A stretch of 64,000 nucleotides of DNA from Sphingopyxis microcysteis (GCF_012274265.1 NZ_JAANYY010000003.1:310001-374000), one strand, 5' to 3'; positions 41,396 through 51,286 are shown, numbered from the stretch's first letter. The notes: generated by a model not told the origin, from the letters alone. Numbers and translations are program-made.

Positions 41396-43206
41396 TAAAC
41401 CCGCGCCTTCGGCTTGATATACTCGACGTCGTCCGACAGCGTATATTCGTGGACCGGGCGGTAATCGAGGCGGACGCCGCCGCCCTTGCCGCCCCAACCG
41501 TCGAACCACGCCACGGTGTGCTTCATCCAGTTCGCGTCGTCGCGGTTCGGGAAATCTTCGTGCGCATGGGCGCCGCGGCTTTCCTTGCGGTTGTGCGCCG
41601 AGTGCATCGTCACCGTCGCCTGGCTGATCAGATTATCGAGCTCGAGCGTTTCGACAAGGTCGGTGTTCCAGATCAGGCTGCGGTCGGTGACGCCGATGTC
41701 GTTCATCCGCTGATAGGTTTTGGTCAGCTTTTCCTTGCCCTCGGCCATCAGCTCGTCGGTACGGAACACCGCGGCGTGCGCCGACATGGCGCGCTGCATT
41801 TCGGTGCGGATTTCGGCGGTCGGCGACCCACCCTTGGCATAGCGGAAATGGTCGAGGCGGCCGAGTGCCAGGTCGGCGCTGTCGGCGGGTAGCGGCTGCT
41901 GCGCCGCGCCGGGCTTGATGATGTCGCGGAGGCGATGCCCGGTGGCGCGGCCAAAGACGACGAGGTCGATCAGGCTGTTCGACCCGAGGCGGTTCGCGCC
42001 ATGCACCGACACGCACGCCGCCTCGCCGACCGCGAACAGGCCGGGGACGACGGTGTCGGGGCCGTCCTTGCCGAGCGTGACGACTTCGCCATGATAGTTA
42101 CAGGGGATGCCGCCCATATTGTAATGGACCGTCGGCACGACCGGCAGCGGCTGGCGAGTCAGGTCGACGCCCGCGAACACCTTGCCGCTTTCGGTAATCC
42201 CGGGCAGCCGCTCGGCCAGCACCGCGGGATCGATATGATCGAGGTGCAGGAAGATATGGTCGGCGTGCGGCCCGACGCCGCGGCCTTCGCGGATTTCGAG
42301 CGCCATCGAACGCGACACGACGTCACGCGACGCCAGATCCTTCGCCGACGGGGCATAGCGTTCCATGAACCGCTCGCCTTCGGAATTGGTGAGATACCCA
42401 CCCTCGCCGCGCGCGCCTTCGGTGATCAGCACGCCGGCACCATAAATGCCGGTCGGGTGGAACTGGACGAATTCCATGTCCTGCAGCGGCAGCCCGGCGC
42501 GCAGCACCATGCCGCCGCCGTCGCCGGTGCAGGTATGCGCCGAGGTCGCGGTGAAATAGCTGCGGCCATAACCACCGGTTGCGAGCACGACGGCCTGGCT
42601 GCGGAAGCGGTGGATGCTGCCGTCGTCCATACACAAGGCGATGACGCCGCGGCAAACCTTGCCGTCGGGGCCGTCTTCCATGATCAGGTCGAGCGCGAAA
42701 TATTCGATAAAGAAGTCGGCGTCATATTTCAGCGACTGCTGATACAACGCGTGCAGCATCGCATGGCCCGTACGGTCAGCAGCCGCGGCAGTGCGCTGCA
42801 CCGGCGGGCCTTCGCCCATATTCTGCATATGGCCACCGAACGGACGCTGATAGATGGTGCCATCGGCATTGCGGCTGAACGGCACGCCGGCATGTTCCAG
42901 CTCGTACACCGCGGCGGGTGCCTCGCGGACCATATATTCGATCGCATCCTGATCGCCGAGCCAGTCCGACCCCTTGACCGTGTCGTACATGTGCCAGGTC
43001 CAGTGGTCGGGCGAATTATTGCCCAGACTGGCCGCGATGCCGCCCTGCGCCGCCACCGTGTGGCTGCGCGTCGGGAACACCTTGGTGATGCACGCAGTCT
43101 TCAGCCCCGCTTCCGCCGAGCCCATCGTGGCGCGCAGGCCCGAACCCCCGGCGCCGACGACGACGGTGTCATAGATATGGTCGATAATCTTGTAAGCGTC
43201 GGTCAT
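41392..43206 (-). CDS. sdhA: Succinate dehydrogenase flavoprotein subunit
   Basis: A 604-residue flavoprotein. The FAD site is [15 protein letters not shown] and the covalent FAD-binding His49 lies in [11 protein letters not shown]. The succinate site residues sit in [20 protein letters not shown] and [15 protein letters not shown], with the C-terminal YRPVHEYTL. It oxidises succinate to fumarate with SdhB passing electrons to quinone. It is the third gene of sdhC-sdhD-sdhA; sdhB is not found next to it or anywhere in this window. Confidence 0.95.
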   Translation of the reverse strand: MTDAYKIIDHIYDTVVVGAGGSGLRATMGSAEAGLKTACITKVFPTRSHTVAAQGGIAASLGNNSPDHWTWHMYDTVKGSDWLGDQDAIEYMVREAPAAVYELEHAGVPFSRNADGTIYQRPFGGHMQNMGEGPPVQRTAAAADRTGHAMLHALYQQSLKYDADFFIEYFALDLIMEDGPDGKVCRGVIALCMDDGSIHRFRSQAVVLATGGYGRSYFTATSAHTCTGDGGGMVLRAGLPLQDMEFVQFHPTGIYGAGVLITEGARGEGGYLTNSEGERFMERYAPSAKDLASRDVVSRSMALEIREGRGVGPHADHIFLHLDHIDPAVLAERLPGITESGKVFAGVDLTRQPLPVVPTVHYNMGGIPCNYHGEVVTLGKDGPDTVVPGLFAVGEAACVSVHGANRLGSNSLIDLVVFGRATGHRLRDIIKPGAAQQPLPADSADLALGRLDHFRYAKGGSPTAEIRTEMQRAMSAHAAVFRTDELMAEGKEKLTKTYQRMNDIGVTDRSLIWNTDLVETLELDNLISQATVTMHSAHNRKESRGAHAHEDFPNRDDANWMKHTVAWFDGWGGKGGGVRLDYRPVHEYTLSDDVEYIKPKARVY

Positions 43207-43207
43207 C

Positions 43208-43609
43208 TCACATGCCCCCCGGGCCGGCCGTCACGGGCGCAAGCGCGATCCGGGCGATCGTGAAGATCCCGTAGGCGCCGCCGCCGATGGCGTAGAAATT
43301 GAGCAGGACGAGCGCCAGCAGCAGCATCGGCCCGTGGACATAATCCTCGATCAGCACCTGCAGCCCCAGCCGCAGATGCCAGAATACGCTGACGACCATC
43401 AGGATCAGCGCCAGCGCGACCATCGGGTCCGACGCCCAGCGCAGCACCGCGGCATGATCGCCGAGCGGCAGGCGGATCAGCGACACGAACAGGAAGCTGA
43501 CGAGCAGGATGTTACCGAGTGCGGTCAGCCGCTGTTGCAGCCAGTGCTGCGACCCGTGCCCCGACGAGCCAAGCCCGCGGACCTTTCCGAGATGCGTGCC
43601 GTCGCCCAT
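43208..43609 (-). CDS. sdhD: Succinate dehydrogenase membrane anchor
   Basis: A 133-residue anchor with three TM segments. [20 protein letters not shown] and [20 protein letters not shown] include the conserved haem/quinone-side histidine region (R-LGLQVxIEDYVH). ATG 43609 shares its A with the sdhC stop (TGATG). A 1-nt gap separates it from sdhA. Confidence 0.9.
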   Translation of the reverse strand: MGDGTHLGKVRGLGSSGHGSQHWLQQRLTALGNILLVSFLFVSLIRLPLGDHAAVLRWASDPMVALALILMVVSVFWHLRLGLQVLIEDYVHGPMLLLALVLLNFYAIGGGAYGIFTIARIALAPVTAGPGGM

Positions 43610-44052
43610 CAGAGTGCCTCCGCCATGATATAGAGCCAGGTCGCGGCGGTCGCGAATACGCCCGCGGCGATCACGACGGTCGACCACAGCTTGTTCGATT
43701 TGAGTTCATAGCCCGCGCCAGTGTCCAGAACGAAGTGGCGCAGCCCCGAAAACAGGTGCTGGAAAAATGCCCAGGTCAACCCGACAAGGACGATCTTGCC
43801 CAGAATATTGGTGATCTGGTGAAACAGGCTGATTTCGGGGCTGGGATCATGCCAGATGCACGCAACGAACGCCGCATAAGCCTCCGGCCCCGCCGCGATC
43901 GCGCCCAGCCACCACAGGAACAGCCCCGCGCCGACGATAGCCAGCCCGTCACCGCTCGCGCGGTGCAGGATCGACACCGCCATATGCGGCCCCCATTTAT
44001 ACACCTGCAAATGCGGTGCGCGCGGGCGCGCGTTCGGTTCGTTTCCAGCCAT
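43609..44052 (-). CDS. sdhC: Succinate dehydrogenase cytochrome b556 subunit
   Basis: A 147-residue subunit. The quinone-site element HMAVSILHRASGDGLAIVG and the haem-ligand region FFQHLFSGLRHFVLDTG are clear, with three TM helices. It begins MAGNEPNARPRAPHLQVYKW. It is the first gene of the operon, 206 nt from the divergent gene at 44259; a possible TTGACG box is seen on the minus strand near 44136. Confidence 0.9.
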   Translation of the reverse strand: MAGNEPNARPRAPHLQVYKWGPHMAVSILHRASGDGLAIVGAGLFLWWLGAIAAGPEAYAAFVACIWHDPSPEISLFHQITNILGKIVLVGLTWAFFQHLFSGLRHFVLDTGAGYELKSNKLWSTVVIAAGVFATAATWLYIMAEAL

Positions 44053-44258
44053 ATCAGCCCCGTTCCTGACTCTGTTCGGTCGATGCGCGCCGGTTTAGCG
44101 CGGCGCGCGCGATATGCAATTGCTTAGGGTCGGTACCCGTCAAATTCCCGCGCGCGTTTGACGGCGCCGTCGCGGCCCCACGCTTGCCCTGAAACCCTTA
44201 GGCGATAAGGTAGCGGATGAGCGCCGGGTCGCGCACCAGAAGCTAAGGGAGTCCGATC

Positions 44259-44642
44259 GTGATCGCCACGCTGGCGGCTGCTTGGCTGGCCGCATTCTCC
44301 GCCGCTCCGGCGCAAGTCGACGCTGGCGAAATCGTCGTGACCGCGCGCAAGCGGTTAAAGGAATGGCGCGGAACGATGCGGATGAGCGGCAAAGGATATG
44401 GCTGCCGGACCCGCAAGAGCAGCGGCGATCCCGAGATCGACGCCATCGCCTGCCGCGCGATGGCGCGGTGCATGACGAGCCTCAAGCCCCGGATGGACGC
44501 CACCGCCGCCAGCAAGCCTCCGCGAAGCGAACGCGCCGCGATCAATCGGGCCTTCAGCAAGGAGGCGGGCGACTGTTTCCAGAAAGATTATGACGCGGCG
44601 GTCGCCGAGCTCGACGCGCGCCGCGATGCCGCGCGGGAATAG
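44259..44642 (+). CDS. Putative exported protein, 127 aa
   Basis: A GTG-started frame with a hydrophobic N-terminus (IATLAAAWLAAFSAAPAQV) consistent with a signal peptide. The mature part has four cysteines (YGCRTRKSSGDPE, IACRAMARCMTSL and DCFQKDY) and is rich in Arg/Ala. No family recognised. AAGGGAG lies about 9 nt upstream. It stands alone between sdhC and a repeat block. Confidence 0.6.
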   Translation: MIATLAAAWLAAFSAAPAQVDAGEIVVTARKRLKEWRGTMRMSGKGYGCRTRKSSGDPEIDAIACRAMARCMTSLKPRMDATAASKPPRSERAAINRAFSKEAGDCFQKDYDAAVAELDARRDAARE

Positions 44643-44701
44643 GGCAAGATAGCGGCGCGTGAAATTGAGCGCGCATTAGACCGAAACGACCGGTGCTAGA
44701 T

Positions 44702-44818
44702 TCTGTCCTGTTCAAACTGATCTGTAGCCCTGAGCTTGTCGAAGGGCGCTTCTCGGCGAGAAGCGCCCTTCGACAAGCTCAGGGATACGGTGACTTGATT
44801 CAGCCTGAGCAGGACAGA
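44702..44818. repeat. Nested inverted repeat: family A core in an outer 20-bp repeat
   Basis: A family A hairpin (44722-44790, TGTAGCCCTGAGCTTGTCGA type) is framed by a second inverted pair: TCTGTCCTGTTCAAACTGA (44702) and the complement of TCAGCCTGAGCAGGACAGA (ending 44818). The gap 44643-44961 (319 nt) otherwise holds the family D repeat and no gene. Confidence 0.75.
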
Positions 44819-44824
44819 CCCTAG

Positions 44825-44915
44825 CGGTCGCCCCCACGCTGGCGGGGGCCGCTGTCGGTTTACTCAGCAGCGCAGGAATGGACAGCTAGCGGCCCCCGCC
44901 TGCGCGGGGGCGACG
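44825..44915. repeat. Family D inverted repeat
   Basis: CGGTCGCCCCCACGCTGGCG and CGCCTGCGCGGGGGCGACG flank GGGGCCGCTGTC/GACAGCTAGCGGCCCC stems. It is related to the element at 34761. Confidence 0.8.
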
Positions 44916-44961
44916 TTGCCGTGGTGGCACCTCCCCACCCCCAATCGGTGGTTTCGCCGCC

Positions 44962-45189
44962 TTACTTGATCTTGTCGCGGTTCGCGTAAAGCAGCGCCGC
45001 GATCACCGCCGCCGACCCGATCCCCAGCCCCGCCGCCGCGGCCGTTTTCCAGCCGCGCTTGCCGCCCTTTGCCGCGGCTTCGGCGGCGTCGGCGGCTTCT
45101 TTCTGCTGGCGCTGTTCGCGCGCGGCGCGCAGCACTTCATTTTCCTCGGGTGCGTCGTCGTGCGGCGGCGGGGGAGTCTGGTCGGTCAT
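44962..45189 (-). CDS. Small membrane protein, 75 aa
   Basis: An acidic, Pro/Glu/Ala-rich N-terminal half (QTPPPPHDDAPEENEVLRAA, then a helical REQRQQKEAADAAEAAA) is followed by a C-terminal TM helix (TAAAAGLGIGSAAVIAALLY). I chose ATG 45189. The gene lies 22 nt downstream of ald on the same strand. No family recognised. Confidence 0.65.
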   Translation of the reverse strand: MTDQTPPPPHDDAPEENEVLRAAREQRQQKEAADAAEAAAKGGKRGWKTAAAAGLGIGSAAVIAALLYANRDKIK

Positions 45190-45211
45190 TCTTGCACCTA
45201 TGTCCTTGTTA

Positions 45212-46327
45212 TCAGGCGAGTGCCTGCTCAACAGGCACATAATCGGTTCCGATCGCTTCCGCTACGGCTTCGAACGTCACCTTACCATTCCAGACGTTCA
45301 GACCCTGCGCAAGATGCACGTCGCGCTTCAGTGCTTCCTTCCACCCCAGGTCGGCGATGCGCAGCGCGTGCGGCAGTGTCACGTTATTCAGCGCATAGGT
45401 GCTGGTGCGTGCGACCGCACCCGGCATGTTGGCGACCGCATAGTGGACGATGCCATCGACGACATAGGTCGGTTCGGCGTGCGTCGTCGCGTGGCTCGTT
45501 TCGAAGCAGCCGCCCTGGTCGATCGCGACGTCGACGAGCACCGAGCCTGCCTGCATCGTCGCCAGCATGTCGCGGGTGACGAGCTTGGGCGCTTCGGCGC
45601 CCGGGATCAGCACCGCACCGATGACCAGGTCGGCCTCGGCGACGCATTCGGCGAGGTTGGCGCGGTTCGAAAAGCGCGTCTTGGCACGCGATTCAAAGAA
45701 GGTGCCGACGCGTTCGAGCACTTCGGGGTCGCGGTCGAGGATGGTGACGTCGGCGCCGAGGCCCGCCGCCATCTGCGCCGCGTTGAAACCGACGACGCCG
45801 CCGCCGATCACGCACACCTTGCCCGGCGCAACGCCGGGAACGCCGCCCAAAAGCACGCCGCGGCCGCCATGCGCCTTTTCCAGTGCGGTCGCGCCGGCCT
45901 GAATCGACATGCGCCCTGCAACCTGGCTCATCGGCTTCAGCAGCGGCAGGCCGCCGTGCGGGCTGGTCACGGTTTCATAAGCGATGCACACCGCACCCGA
46001 TTTCATCAGATCGCGCGTCTGGTCGGGATCTGGCGCGAGGTGGAGATAGGTGTACAGGATCTGCCCTTCGCGCAGCATCGCGCGCTCGCCGGACTGCGGT
46101 TCCTTGACCTTCACCACCATGTCGGCGGTCGCGAAAATTTCCTCGGCGGTCCGGACGATTTCGGCGCCCGCTTCGACATAGAAACGGTCGTGCGCCCCGA
46201 TGCCTTCGCCGGCGCCGGTCTGCACCAGCACGCGGTGGCCGTGCGCGCTGAGTTCGCGGGCGCTTTCGGGAGTCAGCCCGACGCGATATTCGTGATTCTT
46301 GATTTCCTTGGGGGTGCCGATGATCAT
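45212..46327 (-). CDS. ald: Alanine dehydrogenase
   Basis: A 371-residue enzyme. [20 protein letters not shown] begins the substrate domain; Lys in VVKVKEPQ and His in TYLHLAPD are catalytic positions. The NAD site is [20 protein letters not shown], and [19 protein letters not shown] is the conserved C-terminal segment. It deaminates L-alanine to pyruvate. GGAGAG stands upstream of the ATG. Divergent from an Lrp-type gene, its likely regulator. Confidence 0.94.
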   Translation of the reverse strand: MIIGTPKEIKNHEYRVGLTPESARELSAHGHRVLVQTGAGEGIGAHDRFYVEAGAEIVRTAEEIFATADMVVKVKEPQSGERAMLREGQILYTYLHLAPDPDQTRDLMKSGAVCIAYETVTSPHGGLPLLKPMSQVAGRMSIQAGATALEKAHGGRGVLLGGVPGVAPGKVCVIGGGVVGFNAAQMAAGLGADVTILDRDPEVLERVGTFFESRAKTRFSNRANLAECVAEADLVIGAVLIPGAEAPKLVTRDMLATMQAGSVLVDVAIDQGGCFETSHATTHAEPTYVVDGIVHYAVANMPGAVARTSTYALNNVTLPHALRIADLGWKEALKRDVHLAQGLNVWNGKVTFEAVAEAIGTDYVPVEQALA

Positions 46328-46486
46328 TGTCGCTCTCCATTGGTTCGCCGCCGGTCGCGCTGGTCCGGCGCCGCGTCGTTCATGGCCTGCCTAATAGCAG
46401 TTTTGGGGCGCGAGGTGCTTGCATATCGTCGCTGGTTTCGCGACAAACGCGCACAAATCACGCGCCAAACTGATCAAGGACGCACA
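46328..46486. promoter_or_regulatory. Divergent ald/Lrp control region
   Basis: The 159-nt gap between ald and the Lrp gene. An imperfect inverted pair, TTTCGCG and CGCGCCAAA, frames an AT-richer stretch near 46436-46469 and could bind Lrp. No clear -35/-10 boxes. Confidence 0.4.
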
Positions 46487-46960
46487 ATGATTGATCGAAT
46501 CGACCGCAAGCTTCTCGACATGCTGCAACGCGGGGGGCCGCGCCCCGCCGCCGAACTGGGCGAAGCGGTCGGACTGTCGGCGTCGGCGTGCCACCGCCGC
46601 ATCCGCGCGCTGGAGGCGGCGGGCATCATCACCGGCTATACCGCGCGCCTCGCCCCCGATCGCATCGGCCTGGGGCTTGACGTGTTCGTCGACATCAGCC
46701 TGACCTCGCAAAGCGAAGAGGCGCTGACCGCGTTCGAAAGCGCGGTCAAAAGCTTCGACGAGATCCTCGAATGCCAGCTGCTTTCGGGTGCCTCCGACTA
46801 CCGACTGCGCGTCGCGGCGCGCAACGTCGCCGATTTCGACCGGCTTCACCGCCACTGTCTGTCGCGCCTGCCCGGGGTCGCCGCGATGCACAGCGCCTTC
46901 GCACTCCGCACGATCAAGGCGTTCGAGGGATATCCCGTCCCTGCCAGCGAAGCGTACTAG
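46487..46960 (+). CDS. Lrp/AsnC-family regulator
   Basis: A 157-residue regulator: an AsnC HTH at the N-terminus (DRKLLDMLQRGGPRPAAELG, then SASACHRRIRALEAAGIITG) and a RAM effector-binding domain (LECQLLSGASDYRLRVAARN, LPGVAAMHSAFALRTIK). It probably senses alanine or another amino acid and activates the divergent ald gene, as AldR/Lrp proteins do. Divergent placement is the main support. Confidence 0.9.
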   Translation: MIDRIDRKLLDMLQRGGPRPAAELGEAVGLSASACHRRIRALEAAGIITGYTARLAPDRIGLGLDVFVDISLTSQSEEALTAFESAVKSFDEILECQLLSGASDYRLRVAARNVADFDRLHRHCLSRLPGVAAMHSAFALRTIKAFEGYPVPASEAY

Positions 46961-47086
46961 CCGCGAAAATCGCAGCGCTGGTTAACGCGCAATTTACCAA
47001 AAGCACCGCATAGCCCGGTCCTATGTTTTGCGGACGACAGGCGGGCGGCAGACTCGCGCGTCGGGATCGATCAGGGAAGCAGGATC

Positions 47087-48439
47087 ATGGTGAAGGATAA
47101 TCCGATTCATAAGCAGCAAATCGACCCGATTTCGATGGCCGACCGCTTCCCCTATTACGACCTCGACGGTCAACTTGCCGCGCACGCCACCGAGATTCAT
47201 TCGATCATCACCGGCCGCGAGGACGCCATTGCGCGCGCCTATTGGGATGCGTTCAACGCGCTACCCAGCGTTGAACGCGCGGTCGAAGGCGAATTGCTCG
47301 AATCCTATGTGCGCGGCAGCGCGCGCCACACCGAGACCAAATATGCCGATGCCGCCGGACAGGAAGTGGCGACGATCGCCTGCCAGAACGCGCATATGGC
47401 GCGCCGGGTCAAACTGCCGCTCGCGTCGGTGATGTCGTGCATCGCCGAAAGCCAGCGGCTGACGATCGAATATGTTGTCGCTGCCTGCATCGACGATGCG
47501 CCGCGACTCGTGCGGCTGACGAGCGCGATCAACCGGCTGGCGCTGCTCGAATTCGACATCATGCAGCGCTATGCCGAAAAGCTCGACCGCGCGGTGATTT
47601 CCAGCGAACGCCAGACGCTCGCGGGCGATTTTGACCGCTCGATCGCCTCGCTGGTGCAGGACACCGACGGGGTGCGCGAGCAATTGGCCAAGCAGGCCGC
47701 TTCCGCCGATCAGGCCGCCAAGGGCATGATCGCCAAGACCAGCGAAGTCGCCGCCGCGTCCGAACAATCGGCGATGGCGATGCGCGAAGCCGCTTCGACC
47801 GCCGCGGGCCTGATCCGTGCTATCGAAGATGCGCGCAGCGAGGTCGAGGCATCGGCCAGCGTCGCCACGCGCGCTTCGGAACAGGCGGGCGAAGCCGTCG
47901 CGATGTCCGAAACGCTGTCGCACCACGCCGAATCGATCGAGTCCATCTTGGGACTGATCCGCGAGATCGCGGGCCAGACCAATTTGCTCGCGCTCAACGC
48001 CACGATCGAGGCGGCGCGCGCCGGCGAATCGGGCCGCGGCTTTGCCGTCGTCGCGCAGGAAGTCAAAAGCCTCGCCAATGAAACCGCACGCGCGACCGAC
48101 GATATCGCGGGCAAGATCACCGCGATCCAGCAGGCGACGCGCGGATCGGTGAGCGCCAACCAGTCGATCCAGCAGACGATCGTCGAGGTCCAGCGCTCGG
48201 CGCAGCGCATCCGCGACGCGATGGACGCGCAGGCGCAGACCGTCACCTCGATCACCGCCGCGGTCGATGAAACCGCGCTTGCCGCCGACAGCATGTCGTC
48301 GACGATCGCCAGCATCCGCAACGATTCGGGGATGGTCGCGAACGAAATCAGCGTGCTCAGCCAGGAATTTGGCAAGATGGGCGGGCGGTTGCAGCAGTTG
48401 GAACAGGCCGCGAGCGAGTTCAGCCGCCGGGTGGCGTAA
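47087..48439 (+). CDS. Soluble methyl-accepting chemotaxis protein, globin-sensor-like
   Basis: A 450-residue chemoreceptor without TM segments. The first 180 residues resemble globin-coupled sensors (HemAT type): all-alpha, with a candidate proximal haem histidine in [21 protein letters not shown] coiled coil leads to the MCP signalling hairpin [20 protein letters not shown] and [20 protein letters not shown]. It would bind CheA/CheW in the cytoplasm and respond to oxygen if haem binds. AGGAGG-like AGGATC precedes the ATG. No che genes are adjacent. Confidence 0.85.
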   Translation: MVKDNPIHKQQIDPISMADRFPYYDLDGQLAAHATEIHSIITGREDAIARAYWDAFNALPSVERAVEGELLESYVRGSARHTETKYADAAGQEVATIACQNAHMARRVKLPLASVMSCIAESQRLTIEYVVAACIDDAPRLVRLTSAINRLALLEFDIMQRYAEKLDRAVISSERQTLAGDFDRSIASLVQDTDGVREQLAKQAASADQAAKGMIAKTSEVAAASEQSAMAMREAASTAAGLIRAIEDARSEVEASASVATRASEQAGEAVAMSETLSHHAESIESILGLIREIAGQTNLLALNATIEAARAGESGRGFAVVAQEVKSLANETARATDDIAGKITAIQQATRGSVSANQSIQQTIVEVQRSAQRIRDAMDAQAQTVTSITAAVDETALAADSMSSTIASIRNDSGMVANEISVLSQEFGKMGGRLQQLEQAASEFSRRVA

Positions 48440-48454
48440 GGGCACAAATTTGAT

Positions 48455-48533
48455 CCGTTCGTGTCGAGCGAAGTCGAGACACGCGAGGCCATGCACAAAC
48501 GCAACGTGTCCCGACTTCGCTCGACACGAACGG
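48455..48533. repeat. Family B inverted repeat
   Basis: CCGTTCGTGTCGAGCGAAGT and ACTTCGCTCGACACGAACGG around a short loop, between the chemoreceptor and SDR genes in tandem. Confidence 0.88.
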
Positions 48534-48608
48534 AACGAGGAAAGTCCTGACGCTATTGGTCGCGGTTTGGCGGTTGGACTGCCGCCATTGCATCGCTAAA
48601 GCCGCTCC

Positions 48609-49301
48609 ATGCAAACCCACATCCTGATCACCGGCGCCAGCCGCGGCATCGGCGCCGCGATCGCCGCCGCGCTGACCTCGGACGCCACCAGGACGGTCGC
48701 GCTGTCGAGCGCCGATGGCGACATTGGGGACCCGGCAGTCCCGGCCCGTCTGTGGCAACAAAGTATCGACCAACTCGATGGCCGCATCGATGTGCTGGTC
48801 AACAACGCCGGAATCTTTGAGGCCAGCCCGCTCGATGACGACGATGCCGTCTGGCTCGCCAGCTGGAACCGCACGCTCCAGGTCAATCTGACGGCCAGTG
48901 CAGACCTCTGCCGCCGCGCTGTCCTCCACTGGCAGGCGCGCCAGGCGACAGGCCGCATCGTCAATATCGCCAGCCGCGCCGCGCACCGCGGCGACAGCCC
49001 CGCGCACTGGCATTATGCCGCGTCGAAGGCCGGAATGGTCGCGATGACCAAGACGATCGCGCGCGCCTATGCCGCAGAGGGCATCCTCGCCTTTGCGATT
49101 TGCCCGGGCTTCACCATGACCGGCATGGCGGACGATTATCTCGCCAGCCGCGACGGTGACGCGCTGCTCGCCGACATTCCGCTCGGCCGCGTCGCAATGC
49201 CGGAGGAGGTCGCCGAAATGGCGCGCTGGTGCGCGCTCGATGCCCCCGCGTCGATGACCGGCGCCGTGCTCGACGTCAACGGCGCCAGCTATGTGCGCTG
49301 A
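48609..49301 (+). CDS. Short-chain dehydrogenase/reductase
   Basis: A 230-residue classical SDR. The nucleotide site is LITGASRGIGAAIAAAL, the NNAG motif is VLVNNAGIFE, and the active site is IVNIASRAAHRG (Ser) and HWHYAASKAGM (Tyr-x3-Lys). The end is CPGFTMTGMADD and DVNGASYV. Substrate unknown. It precedes prmA by 3 nt. Confidence 0.88.
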   Translation: MQTHILITGASRGIGAAIAAALTSDATRTVALSSADGDIGDPAVPARLWQQSIDQLDGRIDVLVNNAGIFEASPLDDDDAVWLASWNRTLQVNLTASADLCRRAVLHWQARQATGRIVNIASRAAHRGDSPAHWHYAASKAGMVAMTKTIARAYAAEGILAFAICPGFTMTGMADDYLASRDGDALLADIPLGRVAMPEEVAEMARWCALDAPASMTGAVLDVNGASYVR

Positions 49302-49304
49302 GCG

Positions 49305-50276
49305 ATGAGCTGGATCGTCTCCCTCCCCTGCACCCGCGCCGAGGCCGAGGCGCTGTCGGGCGAAATTCCTGAACTCGATGCGCTGCCCGAGGCGCCCGTC
49401 GTCGTCACGCGCGAAATCGACGAGGATAAGGGGCTGTGGCAGCTCGACGCCTATGTCGATGACAAGCCCGACGCGGCGTTGCTGAGACTGCTCCAGTCGC
49501 TCGTGCCAAGCGCTAAGGGAGTGAAGCCCACCGCCGAACAATTGCCCGAGGAGGATTGGGTCACACTGTCGCAGCAGGGGCTCGAACCGGTGCAGGCGGG
49601 GCGCTTTTTCGTCCATACGAGCAGCTACGCCGACCGCATTCCGCCCGGCACCACGCCCTTTCTGATCGACGCGAGCCAAGCGTTCGGCACCGGCGGCCAC
49701 GACACGACCGCGGGCTGCCTCGCCATGCTCGACCATCTCGCGCGGCAGGGCGCCAGCCCGCGCAATATCGCCGACATCGGCACCGGCACCGGGCTGCTGG
49801 CCTTTGCGGCGATGGCGCTGTGGCCGCGCGCGCGGGCGATCGCTTCGGATATCGATCCGGCGAGCATCTTTGTGACCCGCGACAATGCCGGCATCAACGG
49901 CGTCCCCTTGGGACGCGGTGGCGGGAGGCTGGCGCTCGCGGTCGCGCCGGGAACCGACCATCCAGCGATCCGTCACCGCGGGCCTTATGATCTCGTGATC
50001 GCCAACATCCTCGCGGGGCCGCTGATCACCCTCGCCCCCGACATCGGCGTCGCCACCGCCCCCGGCGGTCATGCGATCCTCGCCGGGCTGATCGCGCGCC
50101 AGATGGAACCGGTGCTGGCTGCCTATCGCGCGCAGGGTTTCCGCCTCGCCGCGCGCGGCGGCAGCGCCGAATGGCCGTGCCTGCTCCTCGTCAAGCGCCG
50201 CCGCTACGGCTGGCGCCGCAAGGAACGCGCCTTCCACCGCGCCGACCCGGCGGACGCGAGTTTCGGCAGCTGGTGA
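49305..50276 (+). CDS. prmA: Ribosomal protein L11 methyltransferase
   Basis: A 323-residue SAM enzyme. An N-terminal substrate-recognition domain (about 1-110) is followed by the methyltransferase domain: DASQAFGTGGHDTTAGCLAM, NIADIGTGTGLLAFAAMAL and DLVIANILAGPLI, which fits PrmA. It trimethylates ribosomal protein L11. The C-terminal tail (RRRYGWRRKERAFHRADPAD) is longer than in E. coli PrmA. Translated just after the SDR gene. Confidence 0.9.
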   Translation: MSWIVSLPCTRAEAEALSGEIPELDALPEAPVVVTREIDEDKGLWQLDAYVDDKPDAALLRLLQSLVPSAKGVKPTAEQLPEEDWVTLSQQGLEPVQAGRFFVHTSSYADRIPPGTTPFLIDASQAFGTGGHDTTAGCLAMLDHLARQGASPRNIADIGTGTGLLAFAAMALWPRARAIASDIDPASIFVTRDNAGINGVPLGRGGGRLALAVAPGTDHPAIRHRGPYDLVIANILAGPLITLAPDIGVATAPGGHAILAGLIARQMEPVLAAYRAQGFRLAARGGSAEWPCLLLVKRRRYGWRRKERAFHRADPADASFGSW

Positions 50277-50292
50277 GCAGATCGCGAATTTT

Positions 50293-50372
50293 CCGTTCGT
50301 GTCGAGCGAAGTCGAGACACGCATGAGTGGCGCAAGACTTCGGAGTGTCTCGACTTCGCTCGACACAAACGG
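50293..50372. repeat. Family B inverted repeat
   Basis: CCGTTCGTGTCGAGCGAAGT and ACTTCGCTCGACACAAACGG around a loop, between the convergent prmA and phhA genes. A shared terminator is possible. Confidence 0.88.
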
Positions 50373-50374
50373 GT

Positions 50375-51259
50375 TCAGGCGATTTGCTTGCCTAAAGCAT
50401 ATTCCTGCGTACCGCGCGTGATCACCGCATCACCCGGCAGGATGTCGGCAATCGCGATCGGCGGCAGCGCGTCATTCGCGGCGTAGAGCGGCGCAAAATC
50501 GGTGTTCACCGTCGTATCAAGCAGCTGATCGAGGCTGTCGATGACGAAATAATTCTGCTGGAAATCGTCGATCCGATAGTCCGTGAGCATCACGCGCGCG
50601 AGGTCGAAACCGATGCGATTGGGGCTGTCGCTGTCGAGCGCGAACACGCTTTCGGCATAGGAGGAGACGATCCCGGCGCCATAGATGCGCAGACCGCCCG
50701 CCTCGCGGATCAGCCCGAACTCGACCGTGTACCAGTAAAGCCGCGCCAACTGTTTCAGCGCATCGAACTTCAGGCTGCGCAGCCCACCCTCGCCATAAGC
50801 GACCATATAATCGGCGAACACCGGGTCGGCGAGCATCGGGACATGGCCGAACACGTCGTGGAACACGTCGGGTTCCTGAAGGTAATCGAGCTGCTCGGGC
50901 GTGCGGATGAAATTGCCCGCCGGGAAACGCCGGTTGGCCAGATGGTCGAAAAAGACGTCGTCGGGAACCAGCCCCGGCACCGCGACCACCTGCCACCCCG
51001 TCGCATCCATCAACCGCGCGTTGAGCTCGCGATAATCGGGAATCCCCGGCTTTTCGAGCCGCAGCACGTCGATCCCGCGCAGAAACGCCTCCGACGCGCG
51101 CCCCGGCAGCATCGCCGACTGGCGTGCGAACAGCTTGTCCCACATCGCATGTTCGTCGGCGGTAAAGGCGTCCCAATTTTGCGAAATTGTCCAGTCGGCC
51201 GCGGCACCCGGCGGCGGCGTTTCGTGGACATGGGTAAAGCCGTCTTTCATGGGAATCAT
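50375..51259 (-). CDS. phhA: Phenylalanine 4-monooxygenase
   Basis: A 294-residue aromatic amino acid hydroxylase of the bacterial monomer type. Non-haem iron ligands are the two His of PDVFHDVFGHVPMLADPVF and the Glu in the YWYTVEFGLI segment. GNFIRTPEQLDYLQEPDV precedes them. It converts phenylalanine to tyrosine with a tetrahydropterin cofactor. ATG 51259 (MIPMKDG) or 51250 is the start; neither has a clear ribosome site. A Crp/Fnr gene ends 16 nt upstream on the same strand. Confidence 0.94.
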   Translation of the reverse strand: MIPMKDGFTHVHETPPPGAAADWTISQNWDAFTADEHAMWDKLFARQSAMLPGRASEAFLRGIDVLRLEKPGIPDYRELNARLMDATGWQVVAVPGLVPDDVFFDHLANRRFPAGNFIRTPEQLDYLQEPDVFHDVFGHVPMLADPVFADYMVAYGEGGLRSLKFDALKQLARLYWYTVEFGLIREAGGLRIYGAGIVSSYAESVFALDSDSPNRIGFDLARVMLTDYRIDDFQQNYFVIDSLDQLLDTTVNTDFAPLYAANDALPPIAIADILPGDAVITRGTQEYALGKQIA

Positions 51260-51272
51260 CTAGCATGAAAAA

Positions 51273-51286
51273 GTTTCAAATGAAAC
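51273..51286. promoter_or_regulatory. Short palindrome between Crp/Fnr gene and phhA
   Basis: GTTTCAAATGAAAC has 6-bp arms around a 2-nt centre and straddles the Crp/Fnr stop codon, 14 nt before phhA. It could be an operator or chance; part of it encodes the last codons. Confidence 0.3.

Noticed and set aside
45059-46960. Long plus-strand frame (633 codons) upstream of the Lrp gene
   Set aside because: Antisense to ald; only the C-terminal 157 residues (Lrp) are real.
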